40,262 bases of DNA, from positions 1 through 40,262 of the forward strand of contig JAKSDA010000242.1 in the NCBI GenBank assembly GCA_022360315.1, in the 5' to 3' direction. The notes beneath the pieces were generated by a model that ran no database searches, was not told the origin of the DNA, and saw only the letters and a list, made by a program, of their open reading frames with translations. Position numbers and translations under genes: made by a program. The DNA is from Pseudomonadota bacterium. GTDB lineage: Bacteria > Myxococcota_A > Polyangia > Haliangiales > Haliangiaceae. Positions 1 through 8,358 of this stretch are shown in pieces; position 1 is the stretch's first letter, and every line of letters starts with the position of its first letter.

Positions 1-102
1 ACCACGACCGATACGCCCGAGCCGGTAACCACGACCGATACGCCCGAGCCGGTAACCACGACCGATACGCCCGAGCCGGTAACCACGACCGATACACCCG
101 AG
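1..102 (+). repeat. 27-bp in-frame tandem repeat (TTTDTPEPV)
   Basis: The unit starting accacgaccgatacgcccga is 27 bp and occurs at 1-27, 28-54 and 55-81 without change. A diverged partial copy at 82-102 has aca for acg. It encodes nine residues per unit, Thr/Pro/Asp/Glu-rich, and probably continues to the left of the window. Near-identity at the DNA level indicates recent expansion or contraction by slippage. Confidence 0.95.
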
Positions 103-666
103 GTTACTGCCTCGGAGCGTCGTGCACGTGTCATTCGGCAAGACGACGACTTCAATGCTTTACTAAATCGTAAAGGCGTGCCCAAGAGTCACCTCGAAGA
201 TGGTGCCATGGTGCCTGCGAACCCGGATGGAGAAACCACGCCTCTGGAGCATATATATGGGTCTCAGCCAGCAAAGGGTGAGAGCCCCTACACGTCCTTT
301 CTCACCGAAGAGGGCGGTGTCGCAAAGACATACGGCGCCATGGAGGTAGAACTGGACGTACCACGTCTACAGGCCGACATCGCCGAGGGAAGAGTATCGG
401 ATGTTGAAATATTGACGCCTGCTGAGCTAGAAGCGATGATCCGAGCGGATATCGAGGTCGTTGCTCCCGGTACGGATGCCGACGCCGGAATAGCCGGCGG
501 CCCCGCAGGGATAGACGACTATGTCGCGTCTCTTAACTTGAGCAAGCGCGCCAGTCTTCGACTCGCACGTCGTCTATTAGCTCTCCACAATACCACCAGA
601 GATGGTGAATATCTGATCAAAGGTATCATACCAAGTGAGTACTTGAGTGGTCCTGATCCAACCTGA
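1..666 (+). CDS. C-terminal part of a toxin-like, repeat-bearing protein (5' end outside window)
   Basis: The reading frame is open from the first base, so the protein begins before the window; a GTG at 178 is internal. The first 34 codons are a TTTDTPEPV repeat (three exact copies and a partial one), a flexible linker. The remaining roughly 185 residues form a compact domain with a SPYTSF segment, a VAKTYG segment, a VELDVPRL strand and, near the end, GEYLIKGIIPSEYL. This layout resembles the ADP-ribosyltransferase-like C-terminal domains of polymorphic or type VI toxins, where SPxTSxxxxxxxA and a terminal 'E-x-xxxG-xIP-xE' segment recur. That assignment is by eye and I cannot point to a complete R-S-E triad. 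Two genes of helical and pentapeptide type follow at once, as an immunity or accessory gene would. GC content looks lower than in the housekeeping genes further on, hinting at horizontal acquisition. Confidence 0.6.
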   Translation, partial: TTTDTPEPVTTTDTPEPVTTTDTPEPVTTTDTPEVTASERRARVIRQDDDFNALLNRKGVPKSHLEDGAMVPANPDGETTPLEHIYGSQPAKGESPYTSFLTEEGGVAKTYGAMEVELDVPRLQADIAEGRVSDVEILTPAELEAMIRADIEVVAPGTDADAGIAGGPAGIDDYVASLNLSKRASLRLARRLLALHNTTRDGEYLIKGIIPSEYLSGPDPT

Positions 667-711
667 ACCCGATCGCCCGAATTATTAGAATCCATAGGGA
701 GAGACCATCTC

Positions 712-1515
712 GTGAGACGTTCACCAGAAGAGATCCTGTTCACAGACGATCAGGGCGGCGCAGCCACTTTGGAAGATGTGATAGCCGATGGAATGGAAGG
801 TGAATATGCCGACCGTATCCCATCACTGATAGAACTATTGGGCTCTGGAAGTCCTTACCACCGTCTGATGGCCTGTATAGTACTTACGTCTTGGGGACAT
901 CCCGCGGGGTTCGAGGCGATAGTACGCTGGGCTTCCAACCCAGGGGGGACGCCATGGGCAGAAGGGCCGGTCACCGTCGATCGCATTTATGGAACAGACG
1001 ACGCATTCGAGAGCCTCGCCGATGCTTTGAAGACGAGTTACTGGAACGCTGAGACCGCAGAACTTCAGAATATGCAGCGCGAGGCCGCCGAGGCACTGCT
1101 AACTATATATCATTTATCTTATTTTGGGCAAACTCTGGCACTTGCGCTGGTCAAAGATCCAGTATGGAAAACATCGAAACAAAGCAAAATCGCTCATACA
1201 CTGGAGACCTGTTTGCAAACGATCGCGAGTGGAAAGAGGCCAGGTTTTGATTTGTCTTATCAGACTGCATGCTTACTGCTTGTGCTGGCGCCTGCCAATG
1301 ACATATTGACTGCTGAGATCTCCGAGCGGTTGATCGCGCAATGTGCAGAAAATGACCGGACGCTGCGAGAATTGGCGTTAGCCCTGGGATATGCCAACGG
1401 CCTGGCTACGCTGCGCACGCTGGATGAATTGAAGCGCCTGAGTAGGCCGAGCGTTGTAGCCGAAGTAGACCGAGCCTTGACGCTGCGCCAAGAAAGAGCT
1501 TCAACCTCAACGTAG
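712..1515 (+). CDS. HEAT-like helical protein, possible immunity protein
   Basis: The start is GTG 712, supported by an AGGGAGAG Shine-Dalgarno about 10 bases upstream. The 267-residue product is soluble and almost wholly helical, with no signal peptide or membrane segment. Several roughly 35-residue helical hairpins read like HEAT/ARM-type repeats: one around residues 35-65 (IPSLIELLGSGSPYHRLMAC), one around 180-230 and a last one near 235-260. I do not recognise a named family. It lies 45 bp after the toxin-like gene, and its stop overlaps the next start by one base (TAGTG), so the three genes look co-transcribed. Helical-repeat proteins directly downstream of C-terminal toxin domains are often the cognate immunity proteins, so that role is plausible but inferred from position only. 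Confidence 0.7.
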   Translation: MRRSPEEILFTDDQGGAATLEDVIADGMEGEYADRIPSLIELLGSGSPYHRLMACIVLTSWGHPAGFEAIVRWASNPGGTPWAEGPVTVDRIYGTDDAFESLADALKTSYWNAETAELQNMQREAAEALLTIYHLSYFGQTLALALVKDPVWKTSKQSKIAHTLETCLQTIASGKRPGFDLSYQTACLLLVLAPANDILTAEISERLIAQCAENDRTLRELALALGYANGLATLRTLDELKRLSRPSVVAEVDRALTLRQERASTST

Positions 1516-2510
1516 TGATCACAATGAAGACACGGTCGCAGTTAGAGGTAACCGTACTGGATGGGACGCGAGTCCATGATGTACAAATGATCGGGGCGGA
1601 TCTCGTTGATGCAGAGCTTTCCGGCATCCAGGCCGACAGGCTCAATGTCAGTCACGCAAATATGCGAGGCGCCAAATTACTATCTGCACGGCTGAGTAGC
1701 TGCTCACTCGAGGGGGCACGGTTCGAAACCGCGGACTGGTCAAACGCCATACTACGCATGTGCGTACTCGACAGCGCACAAGGGGCAAATGCGCATTTCC
1801 ACAATGCGCGTATTGAAGACAGCTCTGCAAAAGGTGCTAATCTGATAGGGGTCGGGCTAAAGGGAGCAAAACTCACTGAAACGACGTTTGAGCGCGCCCT
1901 CTTACGTGAGGCTCTGCTCGATCATGCTGAAGGCATTGGCGTCGATTTCCGCGGTGCCGATCTCACAGCTGCAAGCCTGATAGGCGCTCGATTCGACGAA
2001 GCTGATTTTCGCGACGCCGACTTGCGCAGGGCCGATCTGTCGCGCGGCCGTTTCCATGGCGCCGATTTTCGCGGCGCGTTGCTCGATGGGACTTCATTTG
2101 AGGGGGCGGACTGCAGCAGCGCTGTTTTTGATGTATGCGCGGGACCTTATCCCGACACTACCAAAACTCACGACGACCCCGGCCAGGTGTTTGACAGGGC
2201 TGTGGCGACCATGCTAGGGGATAGCTTGTCCGATCTTTTCGCTACTAATACAGGTTCCTTCGAGGAGGTGGGTGGCTATTTAAGAAACTTGCTCTTGGCG
2301 TCCGGCACGACATCGAAGCAGCTCCCTGACGAGTGGAGGCAGTGGACCGAGTCGATTATTGCACTGATGGAGAACGACAACCTCGATGCAGTGATAGAGA
2401 CGTTGTTCGATGACTCGATTGAGTTGGAGCGACTGATCGCCCATATTGGAGTTTCAAAAGAGGAAATGATCGATAGGTTGCGTTATTTGATCGAGTCGCT
2501 CAGCTCGTGA
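1515..2510 (+). CDS. Pentapeptide-repeat protein with helical C-terminal domain
   Basis: GTG 1515 overlaps the previous stop by one base; ATG 1524 in the same frame is an alternative start. Residues about 15-205 are tandem A(D/N)LxG-type pentapeptides (for example GADLTAASLIGARFDEADF and FRDADLRRADL), which fold as a right-handed quadrilateral beta-helix. The last 120 residues are acidic and helical. Pentapeptide proteins are commonly found in type VI secretion effector clusters and in target-mimicry or immunity roles, which fits the toxin-like gene two positions upstream. The exact function cannot be read from sequence. The stretch from 2511 to 2760 after it holds no gene I can support. Confidence 0.8.
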   Translation: MITMKTRSQLEVTVLDGTRVHDVQMIGADLVDAELSGIQADRLNVSHANMRGAKLLSARLSSCSLEGARFETADWSNAILRMCVLDSAQGANAHFHNARIEDSSAKGANLIGVGLKGAKLTETTFERALLREALLDHAEGIGVDFRGADLTAASLIGARFDEADFRDADLRRADLSRGRFHGADFRGALLDGTSFEGADCSSAVFDVCAGPYPDTTKTHDDPGQVFDRAVATMLGDSLSDLFATNTGSFEEVGGYLRNLLLASGTTSKQLPDEWRQWTESIIALMENDNLDAVIETLFDDSIELERLIAHIGVSKEEMIDRLRYLIESLSS

Positions 2511-2760
2511 GGAGGTCCCGAGCGCCGAACGGGTTGAGTCACGGTCATCCGGGCCGGAGCTAACCTGTATTTCTCACCAGGCTTGCGATTGAGCATCAAG
2601 ACCAAGCTCCGAATTGCTCTGCAGACGCAGTCCTTCTGAACAGACGGTCAGTCGAGGACGGAAGGAAGAGCCCCGACAAGACTGGACAACTGCTGGAGTA
2701 AGATCGATCAGTTACGCCCTATCTTACCAGCAGGGGGGCTAGCCAATAGTTCAGTCTCAT

Positions 2761-4122
2761 CTAGTTGCCATATTCGTCGTCGGTAACGGTGACTGTGACA
2801 TCTTCAGCCTGGATGTCCGCGCGGCCCTCGGCAGACAGGGTGAGAATCACTGACTCGTCATGCGCATCATCATCCTGCTTACCAGTAACCGTTACAGTCT
2901 GCGGGGTATTGTAGTTGGTCGCATCAAACGTCAGAGTGGTCGGGTCGGCCGAAACCGCTTCGCTATCACTGTTTTCGAGCGTAACTGTAATTTCTTCTTG
3001 CGGCTGAGCGGCCAGAGCCACGGTGAACTCTGCTGCATCGCCGCCTTCGACCACAGTCACCTCGGCTGGCTCGACCACGATGGCCTGGGTATCGATATCG
3101 AGGACCGTGACATTGACGGTGGCGTCGGTGGTCGCCGGTGCAATTACCTCGATCACGACCTCCTCGTCGCGGATATCAGCGTCTTTTGCAGCCTTGATGG
3201 TGACCGTCTTCGCAGTATCGAAATCGTCCGAATTGAAGAGCAGAGTGTTCGGCTCGACCGAGGCGATTGCTTTGTCACTGCTGATGATCGCAACCTCGAC
3301 AGAACCCTGGGGATCGGCAGATAGAGTCACCTCAAAGGTCTTGGTTTCCTCTTCGTTCAGCTCCAGGATGGCGGGCTCAACTATCAGCGACCGGGCATCG
3401 TCGTCAGCAACCGTGACATTGATCGAAACCGGCGGAGCGTCGGGTGCCGAGATCAAGAGCATGAACGCCTCGTCGGTTTGATCGTCGTCATCGAGACCGG
3501 TAATCGTGACAGTTTGTGCCTGATCGTAGCTGTCTGGAGTGAACGTGAGCGAGGTAACATCGAGCTTGGCGGCGTCCTGGTCGCCGGACAGGATGGTTAC
3601 CTCGATGTTGCCCGCCGGCTCGGCCGACAGGCTCACAGTGAGGGCACTGCTGCTGTCCTCGGCGAGCTCCAGGATGCCGGGATTGGCCACGATGTTGAGA
3701 GTATCGTTATCGACAGCAGTCACGGCGAGCGTGGCGTCATCGAGACCAGTTGCCGACAGGGTGATCTCGACTTCTTCGCTGGTGATGTTGTCATCTTCGA
3801 GAGCCGTGATAGTGATGGTTTGCTCGGTATTGAAATTGTCGTCATTAAATGCGATTGTGGCGGGTGAAACAGTGGCGGCGCCCGCGTTGCTGGAAGCGAT
3901 GGCCACGTCGACATCTCGCCCCGGAGCTTCGCTGAGCTTGACCGTAAAGGTCACTCCATCGGCATTGCCCTCGCCGGCCATGAGACTGGTGTTCGATAGC
4001 AATAGCGCTGGCTCTGGCTCATCATCACCACAGGCGGCGACTGCCAGCCCGAGCAGACCACACAGACCGACAGTGCTCAAATACGATACAGTGTACTTCA
4101 TGCTATTTTGAATAGTTTGCAT
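2761..4122 (-). CDS. Surface lipoprotein with four Calx-beta-like repeats
   Basis: The 453-residue protein begins with a lipoprotein signal peptide ending in the lipobox LAVAAC (Cys31), followed by a GDDEPEPA linker. ATG 4101 (MKYTVSYLST) is an equally good start. The rest consists of four repeats of about 100 residues, at roughly 36-140, 141-241, 242-343 and 344-453. Each has a (V/E)EPAxLxLxE strand, an 'NFNTEQTITITALEDD'-like strand and a terminal VTVxDxDT/A. This is the Calx-beta layout, an Ig-like fold that binds calcium through acidic loops. The many DDD and DxD clusters fit calcium binding. It is probably an outer-membrane or surface-exposed adhesion-type lipoprotein. It stands alone, with about 250 bp free downstream and 315 bp upstream. 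The first repeat is the most divergent. Confidence 0.85.
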   Translation of the reverse strand: MQTIQNSMKYTVSYLSTVGLCGLLGLAVAACGDDEPEPALLLSNTSLMAGEGNADGVTFTVKLSEAPGRDVDVAIASSNAGAATVSPATIAFNDDNFNTEQTITITALEDDNITSEEVEITLSATGLDDATLAVTAVDNDTLNIVANPGILELAEDSSSALTVSLSAEPAGNIEVTILSGDQDAAKLDVTSLTFTPDSYDQAQTVTITGLDDDDQTDEAFMLLISAPDAPPVSINVTVADDDARSLIVEPAILELNEEETKTFEVTLSADPQGSVEVAIISSDKAIASVEPNTLLFNSDDFDTAKTVTIKAAKDADIRDEEVVIEVIAPATTDATVNVTVLDIDTQAIVVEPAEVTVVEGGDAAEFTVALAAQPQEEITVTLENSDSEAVSADPTTLTFDATNYNTPQTVTVTGKQDDDAHDESVILTLSAEGRADIQAEDVTVTVTDDEYGN

Positions 4123-4437
4123 AGTAGTTCCTCAGTAAATTGCGTTGTTTGATAATTTCCATCTGAGCCTCGGAGCAATGTTTATTTGCCGAGGCCATCC
4201 TCACGTCACTCATTGTAGGAGATAATTGCCCAGGCGCCATTACACGCTATTGCAGTCGATTACATGCGATTACAATCAACTGACGGCATTAACCATATTG
4301 CGTCGCAAGCCGAGTATCGTGCCAGCACTCGGTGCCTGAACTATCGCGAAGGTGTCCGGTTAGCTGGACATATAATGATATTAGCAGACAACCAATGTTT
4401 GGCTTACCGGACACTCAGCAGGACTTCGAATCGTGAT
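4123..4437. other. Gene-free stretch with a long inverted repeat
   Basis: This 315-bp stretch lies upstream of the Calx-beta lipoprotein and downstream of the small remnant on the same strand. It is AT-richer than its surroundings and should hold the lipoprotein promoter. It carries a 13-bp inverted repeat (4352-4364 and 4402-4414) around a TATAAT-containing centre. I see no convincing gene; a 163-codon frame crossing it on the plus strand looks like the antisense of the remnant at 4438. Confidence 0.6.
4352..4414. repeat. 13-bp inverted repeat GTGTCCGGTTAGC / GCTTACCGGACAC
   Basis: The arms at 4352-4364 and 4402-4414 are complementary except at one position and are separated by 37 bases. 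The left arm also overlaps a tighter dyad, GTGTCC...GGACAT, at 4352-4370. The element could be a hairpin ending transcripts of the remnant gene (-), or an operator for the Calx-beta lipoprotein. There is no T-run, so a classical intrinsic terminator is not evident. Confidence 0.6.
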
Positions 4438-4686
4438 CTATTCCTCGCTATCGTTTTTCTGCTGCTTGCACGATCCCTGCTCGCCGAGTGCGGCACAGCA
4501 CTCTTCGTGTTTGCGCTCGGCCTCATCCGGATTCTCGAGCACATAATACTCGCGTTCGACTGCGGGGATGCAGTCGGAGTCAGCAATGGGTTTGATGAGC
4601 TTTTTGAGGTCGAATTCGTCTTCGCGACCTGCCAACAGCGCGGGTGGTGCCAGACGGTCGCCACACGAGAGCCGCGCAATAACCGG
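4438..4686 (-). pseudogene. Small cysteine-rich reading frame lacking an N-terminus, downstream of the MocR gene
   Basis: The frame runs from a TAG at 4687-4689 to the stop at 4438. It encodes about 82 residues with codon use like the neighbouring genes, including RLSCGDRLAPPALLAGRED and a Cys-containing acidic end (HEECCAALGEQGSCKQQ). There is no ATG or GTG in the frame; the only usual start is TTG 4635 (65 residues) with no Shine-Dalgarno. The coding look continues upstream of that TTG, so I read it as the 3' end of a gene that has lost its beginning, or as a very small gene with a rare start. The family is not recognised. It lies 34 bp after the MocR stop on the same strand. Confidence 0.35.
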
Positions 4687-4720
4687 CTACACACAGTCCC
4701 CGACAACCAATGCGTTCTGT

Positions 4721-6121
4721 TCAGAGCCGGGCCATCTGCGGCCGCGGATTGCTGACCAGGAGTTCGGCCAGAATGTGAAGGCTGCGCTCGAGCACATTGA
4801 TGTCATCAACCACTCCTATGCTCAGCCGAACCGCATGCGGCGTCGGACTGTGGCCGACCGCAAAGATTTCGGGCGATGCCACGAGCACGCCGCGGGCACG
4901 AGCCTCGACAACAAATTCTTCAGCCCGCCACGGCTCGGGAAGACCGAGCCAGACGTGTAGACTCTCGGGCCGAGAGTGCCGGGCGACGTGCGCGCCGAGG
5001 ATGTCGCGGGTGAGCTTTTGCCTTTGCGCTATTTCGCGACGCCGGCGCTGAACAATACGATCAACTGTGCCGTCTTCGATGATCGTCGCCGCCACTTCGG
5101 CAGTGAACGGAGACGCCATGACCGCCGTGGTCATGAGAGCGGCGGCCAGTGGCTCCATGACGCTTTTTGGCGCGCGTAAATAACCGACCCGCAGCCCGGG
5201 TGCCACACTCTTGGACAGGCCGTCGACTCGAAAACCGAGATCGGGCACCAACGCCGATATCGGCCTGGGTACCTCGGGCGTCAGATAGGCGTAGATGTCG
5301 TCTTCAATCACGTAGATGCCCTGTGCCTCGGCAATGGCTGCAATCTCGCGTCGCCTGCTCTCGGGCATGAATACAGCGGTCGGATTCTGAATCGTCGGAT
5401 TCACATAAATCGCCCGGGGCGAGCCGCGCCGGCACGCTTCTGCCAGCGCATCGGGCCGAAGGCCGTGCTCGTCCATGGCAATGCCGGCGAGTCGTAAACG
5501 CAGCAGTCGAGCCAGCGAATTCATCCCCGGATAGGTGAGCGCCTCGGTGAGGATCAGATCGCCCGGTTCGGAAATCACCGAAAAGGCGAGCAAGAGGGCA
5601 TGCTGCGCACCCACGCTCACCACGACTTGATCCGGCTCTGCCTCCATACCGGCGTACCCCATCCACCGGGCTCCGGCCCGGCGATGGCGCTCGGTGCCAA
5701 TATTGGGCTGATAGCACAGTATGTCGGCCAGAACGTCCTGGTTCGCCAGGGCGGAAAACGCCGGTGCCAGATCGTCGCGGATGGTCGACAAAGCCGGCGA
5801 ATTCATGCTCAAGTCGATCAGATCGCGATCGCCAGGTGCATCGCGTAACGGCATGCCAAACTCGAAGCCGGTCGCGGCCGGCTGCCGGATGAACGTGCCG
5901 CGGCCAACTTCGCCCGCGACCAATCCGCGCCGCTTGGCCTCGGCATATGCCCGGCTCACCGTCCCAACCGTGACCTGTAGACGATCGGCCAGATCTCGAT
6001 GCGTGGGTAGACGAGCCCCCGGAGCAAGACGACCACAAGATACGTCTCGGGCAATAGCGTCAGCGATCGCAAGATACTTGGGACCTGCAGCGCCATCTAG
6101 CGCGGGCACCCAAATTGTCAT
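4721..6121 (-). CDS. MocR-type transcriptional regulator (GntR wHTH + aminotransferase-like domain)
   Basis: The 466-residue protein has an N-terminal GntR winged helix (about 12-78, with LPTHRDLADRLQVTVGTVSRAY). A fold-type I aminotransferase domain follows (about 100-455). The PLP-binding features are VIEDDIYAYL (Asp274/275) and Lys304 in GLSKSVAPGLRVGYL, so cofactor binding is probably intact. MocR proteins use PLP, or a PLP-amino acid adduct, as the signal and usually regulate a divergently transcribed PLP- or amino-acid-metabolism gene. That is the arrangement here: the trans-sulfuration enzyme starts 183 bp away on the other strand. The regulator therefore probably controls that gene, the PhzF gene behind it and itself. 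Length and domain order are normal for the family. Confidence 0.92.
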   Translation of the reverse strand: MTIWVPALDGAAGPKYLAIADAIARDVSCGRLAPGARLPTHRDLADRLQVTVGTVSRAYAEAKRRGLVAGEVGRGTFIRQPAATGFEFGMPLRDAPGDRDLIDLSMNSPALSTIRDDLAPAFSALANQDVLADILCYQPNIGTERHRRAGARWMGYAGMEAEPDQVVVSVGAQHALLLAFSVISEPGDLILTEALTYPGMNSLARLLRLRLAGIAMDEHGLRPDALAEACRRGSPRAIYVNPTIQNPTAVFMPESRRREIAAIAEAQGIYVIEDDIYAYLTPEVPRPISALVPDLGFRVDGLSKSVAPGLRVGYLRAPKSVMEPLAAALMTTAVMASPFTAEVAATIIEDGTVDRIVQRRRREIAQRQKLTRDILGAHVARHSRPESLHVWLGLPEPWRAEEFVVEARARGVLVASPEIFAVGHSPTPHAVRLSIGVVDDINVLERSLHILAELLVSNPRPQMARL

Positions 6122-6304
6122 GGTTACAATATTGTTATTGACAGAGACAATTCACAAGACAATAGTTGCAATCGGATAATAAATGCTGCGTTCATATTGT
6201 CATCGATAGGCATAAGTATCTAATATACCTATATTTATTTGTATCGCTGCAAATCAATCACAGCTCTTGTAAAACCATTCCTTGCACAACCAGGGGGCAA
6301 GATC
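6122..6304. promoter_or_regulatory. Divergent promoter region with repeated ACAAT/ATTGT sites
   Basis: This AT-rich intergenic region separates the MocR gene and the trans-sulfuration gene. It holds a perfect 10-bp palindrome ACAATATTGT at 6126-6135, further direct GACAAT half-sites at 6146-6151 and 6158-6163, and an inverted TATTGTC at 6195-6201 that mirrors GACAATA at 6158-6164. MocR regulators typically bind direct or inverted half-sites in the shared promoter region, so these are the likely operator. An AT-rich TATCTAATATACC stretch near 6217-6229 is a candidate -10 region for the plus-strand gene. A GGGGG tract at 6293-6297 is the Shine-Dalgarno that selects GTG 6305. Confidence 0.6.
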
Positions 6305-7462
6305 GTGTCTATCTCAGACCACCGACTCGAAACGAATGTGATCCATGCTGGCAAGCCGAGCCCCAGCATCGGGGGAGCGGCGACCGTACCGATCTTTCAG
6401 TGCTCGGTCTTCGAGCACGGCGAGGGCGAGAGCTATCACGACACCGTCTATCCACGGCTGAGCAATCTGCCCAACCAAGTTGCGCTGGGTCGCAAGCTGG
6501 CGGTGCTCGAGGCAGGCGAAGAGGGATTGGTCACGGCCAGCGGGATGGCTGCCATTACCACGTCGCTGCTCACTGTACTGGGCAAGGGCGGGCATTTGCT
6601 GGTTCAAGACAACCTCTACGGCGGCACGCACAATTTTTTGACCAAGGACTTCGACGACTTCGGGCTCAGTCACGATTTCATCGACGCCGGCGATCCGGCC
6701 TCGTGGCAGGCTGCGGTGAAGCCCAATACGCGGGCCATTTATGTCGAAGCGATTTCCAATCCGCTGGTTCAGATCGCCGACCACCCGTCTGTCGTGGCCT
6801 TTGCGCGGCGCCACAGCCTGGTCTCGATCATCGACAACACGTTTGCCACCCCGGTCAATTTTCGGCCTCTGGCACACGGATACGACCTGGTGGTCCACAG
6901 TGCGACCAAGTATCTGAACGGGCATTCCGACCTGGCTGCCGGGGTCGTGGCCGGCAAGTCGGAACTGGTCCAGCGGATTCACCACCGGCTCAATCACCTG
7001 GGCGGATCGCTCGATCCGCACGCGTGCTTTTTGCTCGATCGCGGGCTCAAGACGCTGGTATTGCGGGTCAGGCAGCACAACGACAACGCCCTGGCTATCG
7101 CGCGTCATCTCGCTGGCAAGAGCCAGGTCGCCGTGGTTCATTATCCCGGGCTGGAAAGCCATGCCCATCATGGACGAGCCAGGGAGCTCTTTGCTGGCTT
7201 TGGCGGCATGTTGTCGTTCGAGCTACGCGGCGGGGCATCGGCTGCGGAGCGCTTCATGAACCGGCTCGAGCTGATCACCCACGCGCCCAGTCTGGGTGGC
7301 GTGGAGTCTCTGTCCACGCGGCCGGTAACCACATCTCATGCCGGTATGGCGCCTGCTGAGCGCGAGCGCCTCGGCATCACCGACGCTCTGATCCGGGTTT
7401 CGGTCGGCATCGAGAATGCCGCCGACATCATCGCCGATCTCGACCATGCCATGGCGGAGTAA
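6305..7462 (+). CDS. Trans-sulfuration family PLP enzyme (cystathionine gamma-synthase/lyase type)
   Basis: GTG 6305 is chosen because the GGGGG Shine-Dalgarno lies eight bases upstream and the product then starts MSISDHRLETNVIHAG, the usual beginning of the family; the 22 extra codons before it look non-coding. The 385-residue protein has the PLP lysine Lys202 in SATKYLNGHSDLAAG, the phosphate-binding ASGMAAI, Tyr105 in LYGGT and the C-terminal SLGGVESLSTRP. The substrate is unresolved. The position that is Cys in classical methionine gamma-lyases (LYGCT) is Gly107 here, which favours cystathionine gamma-synthase, beta-lyase or O-acyl-homoserine sulfhydrylase activity. The gene is divergent from a MocR regulator and four bases upstream of a PhzF gene, so the two enzymes are probably co-transcribed. 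Confidence 0.92.
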   Translation: MSISDHRLETNVIHAGKPSPSIGGAATVPIFQCSVFEHGEGESYHDTVYPRLSNLPNQVALGRKLAVLEAGEEGLVTASGMAAITTSLLTVLGKGGHLLVQDNLYGGTHNFLTKDFDDFGLSHDFIDAGDPASWQAAVKPNTRAIYVEAISNPLVQIADHPSVVAFARRHSLVSIIDNTFATPVNFRPLAHGYDLVVHSATKYLNGHSDLAAGVVAGKSELVQRIHHRLNHLGGSLDPHACFLLDRGLKTLVLRVRQHNDNALAIARHLAGKSQVAVVHYPGLESHAHHGRARELFAGFGGMLSFELRGGASAAERFMNRLELITHAPSLGGVESLSTRPVTTSHAGMAPAERERLGITDALIRVSVGIENAADIIADLDHAMAE

Positions 7463-7465
7463 ATC

Positions 7466-8290
7466 ATGAGCCAGAAAACCGATATTCCCATCTATCAAGT
7501 CGATGCGTTTACCGACCGGCCGTTTGGCGGCAATCCGGCGGCAGTGTGTCTGCTCGACCAACCGCGCGATGCGGTGTGGATGCAGTCTGTGGCGGCCGAG
7601 ATGAATCTGTCGGAAACCGCATTCCTTGTGCCCGAGGGTGCGGCATTTGGCCTGCGCTGGTTTACTCCGCAGATCGAGGTCCCGCTCTGTGGTCACGCCA
7701 CTCTGGCCAGCGCACACACCCTGTGGGAAACCGGCAAGGTCGAGTCGGATCAGACCGAGATCCGCTTCGCCACCAGGAGCGGGCAGCTGATCGCCCGTCG
7801 CGTGAGCCGGGGCATCGAGCTGGATTTCCCCGCCATCACGGGTGAAAAAGGCCAGATTACCGACCAGGTTGCCAGGGCCATCCCGGCGTCGCCGGAGCGG
7901 GTGGCCATCGTGGTCGACGACAGTATGCCGGGGGTGGTATTCGTGCTCGAGCTGGCCTCGGCCGATGCGGTTCGCGAGGTCGAGCCCGACCTGAGCGATC
8001 TGCGCCGGCCCGACGCACCTTCCATCATCGTCACCGCGCGCTCGGATTCGGACGGTGTGGATTTCGTGTCGCGCTGCTTCTTTCCCAGCGCCGGCATCGA
8101 CGAAGATCCGGTCACCGGGGCTGCTCATTGCGTTCTCGCGACCTATTGGCGCGACCGCCTGGGCCGGGACGAGATGGTCGCATACCAGGCTTCGCGCCGC
8201 GGCGGTACCCTCGGCATACGGGTGAGCGGCGATCGAGTGCGCATTGCCGGCGCGGCTGTGACTGTGCTGCGCGGATCGCTGATCGCCTGA
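7466..8290 (+). CDS. PhzF-family isomerase/epimerase-like protein
   Basis: The 274-residue protein has the PhzF hallmark YQVDAFTDRPFGGNPAAV at its start. The catalytic glutamate follows in MNLSETAFL (Glu50), then CGHATLASAH and, in the second half, DEDPVTGAAHC. The two halves are the pseudo-symmetric diaminopimelate-epimerase-like domains. Family members isomerise small acidic metabolites; in phenazine synthesis PhzF acts on trans-2,3-dihydro-3-hydroxyanthranilate. No other phenazine gene is in the window, so that pathway is not implied. The start lies three bases after the previous stop, which indicates co-transcription with the trans-sulfuration enzyme under MocR control. Full length with no defects. 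Confidence 0.92.
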   Translation: MSQKTDIPIYQVDAFTDRPFGGNPAAVCLLDQPRDAVWMQSVAAEMNLSETAFLVPEGAAFGLRWFTPQIEVPLCGHATLASAHTLWETGKVESDQTEIRFATRSGQLIARRVSRGIELDFPAITGEKGQITDQVARAIPASPERVAIVVDDSMPGVVFVLELASADAVREVEPDLSDLRRPDAPSIIVTARSDSDGVDFVSRCFFPSAGIDEDPVTGAAHCVLATYWRDRLGRDEMVAYQASRRGGTLGIRVSGDRVRIAGAAVTVLRGSLIA

Positions 8291-8358
8291 AGCCGGGAGC
8301 GGTTGCGAGGCGAGCCGGCCTTGCATCGTCCTGGTTGGGCCGGTAGCGTCTCTACGGC

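Noticed and set aside
1..102. Possible CRISPR array in the 27-bp repeats
   Set aside because: The units are directly adjacent without spacers and encode an in-frame peptide repeat.
4264..4755. 163-codon plus-strand frame
   Set aside because: It runs antisense to the remnant at 4438 and the end of the MocR gene; its composition is that of a shadow frame and it has no recognisable motif.
6239..6304. Upstream extension of the trans-sulfuration enzyme
   Set aside because: The extra 22 codons are AT-rich and non-conserved in look; the GGGGG Shine-Dalgarno and family N-terminus support GTG 6305.
6166..7359. 397-codon plus-strand frame over the trans-sulfuration gene
   Set aside because: It is in a different phase from the clear PLP enzyme with its KYLNGHSD motif; the Arg/Gln/Ser-rich product is typical of an out-of-phase reading of GC-rich DNA.
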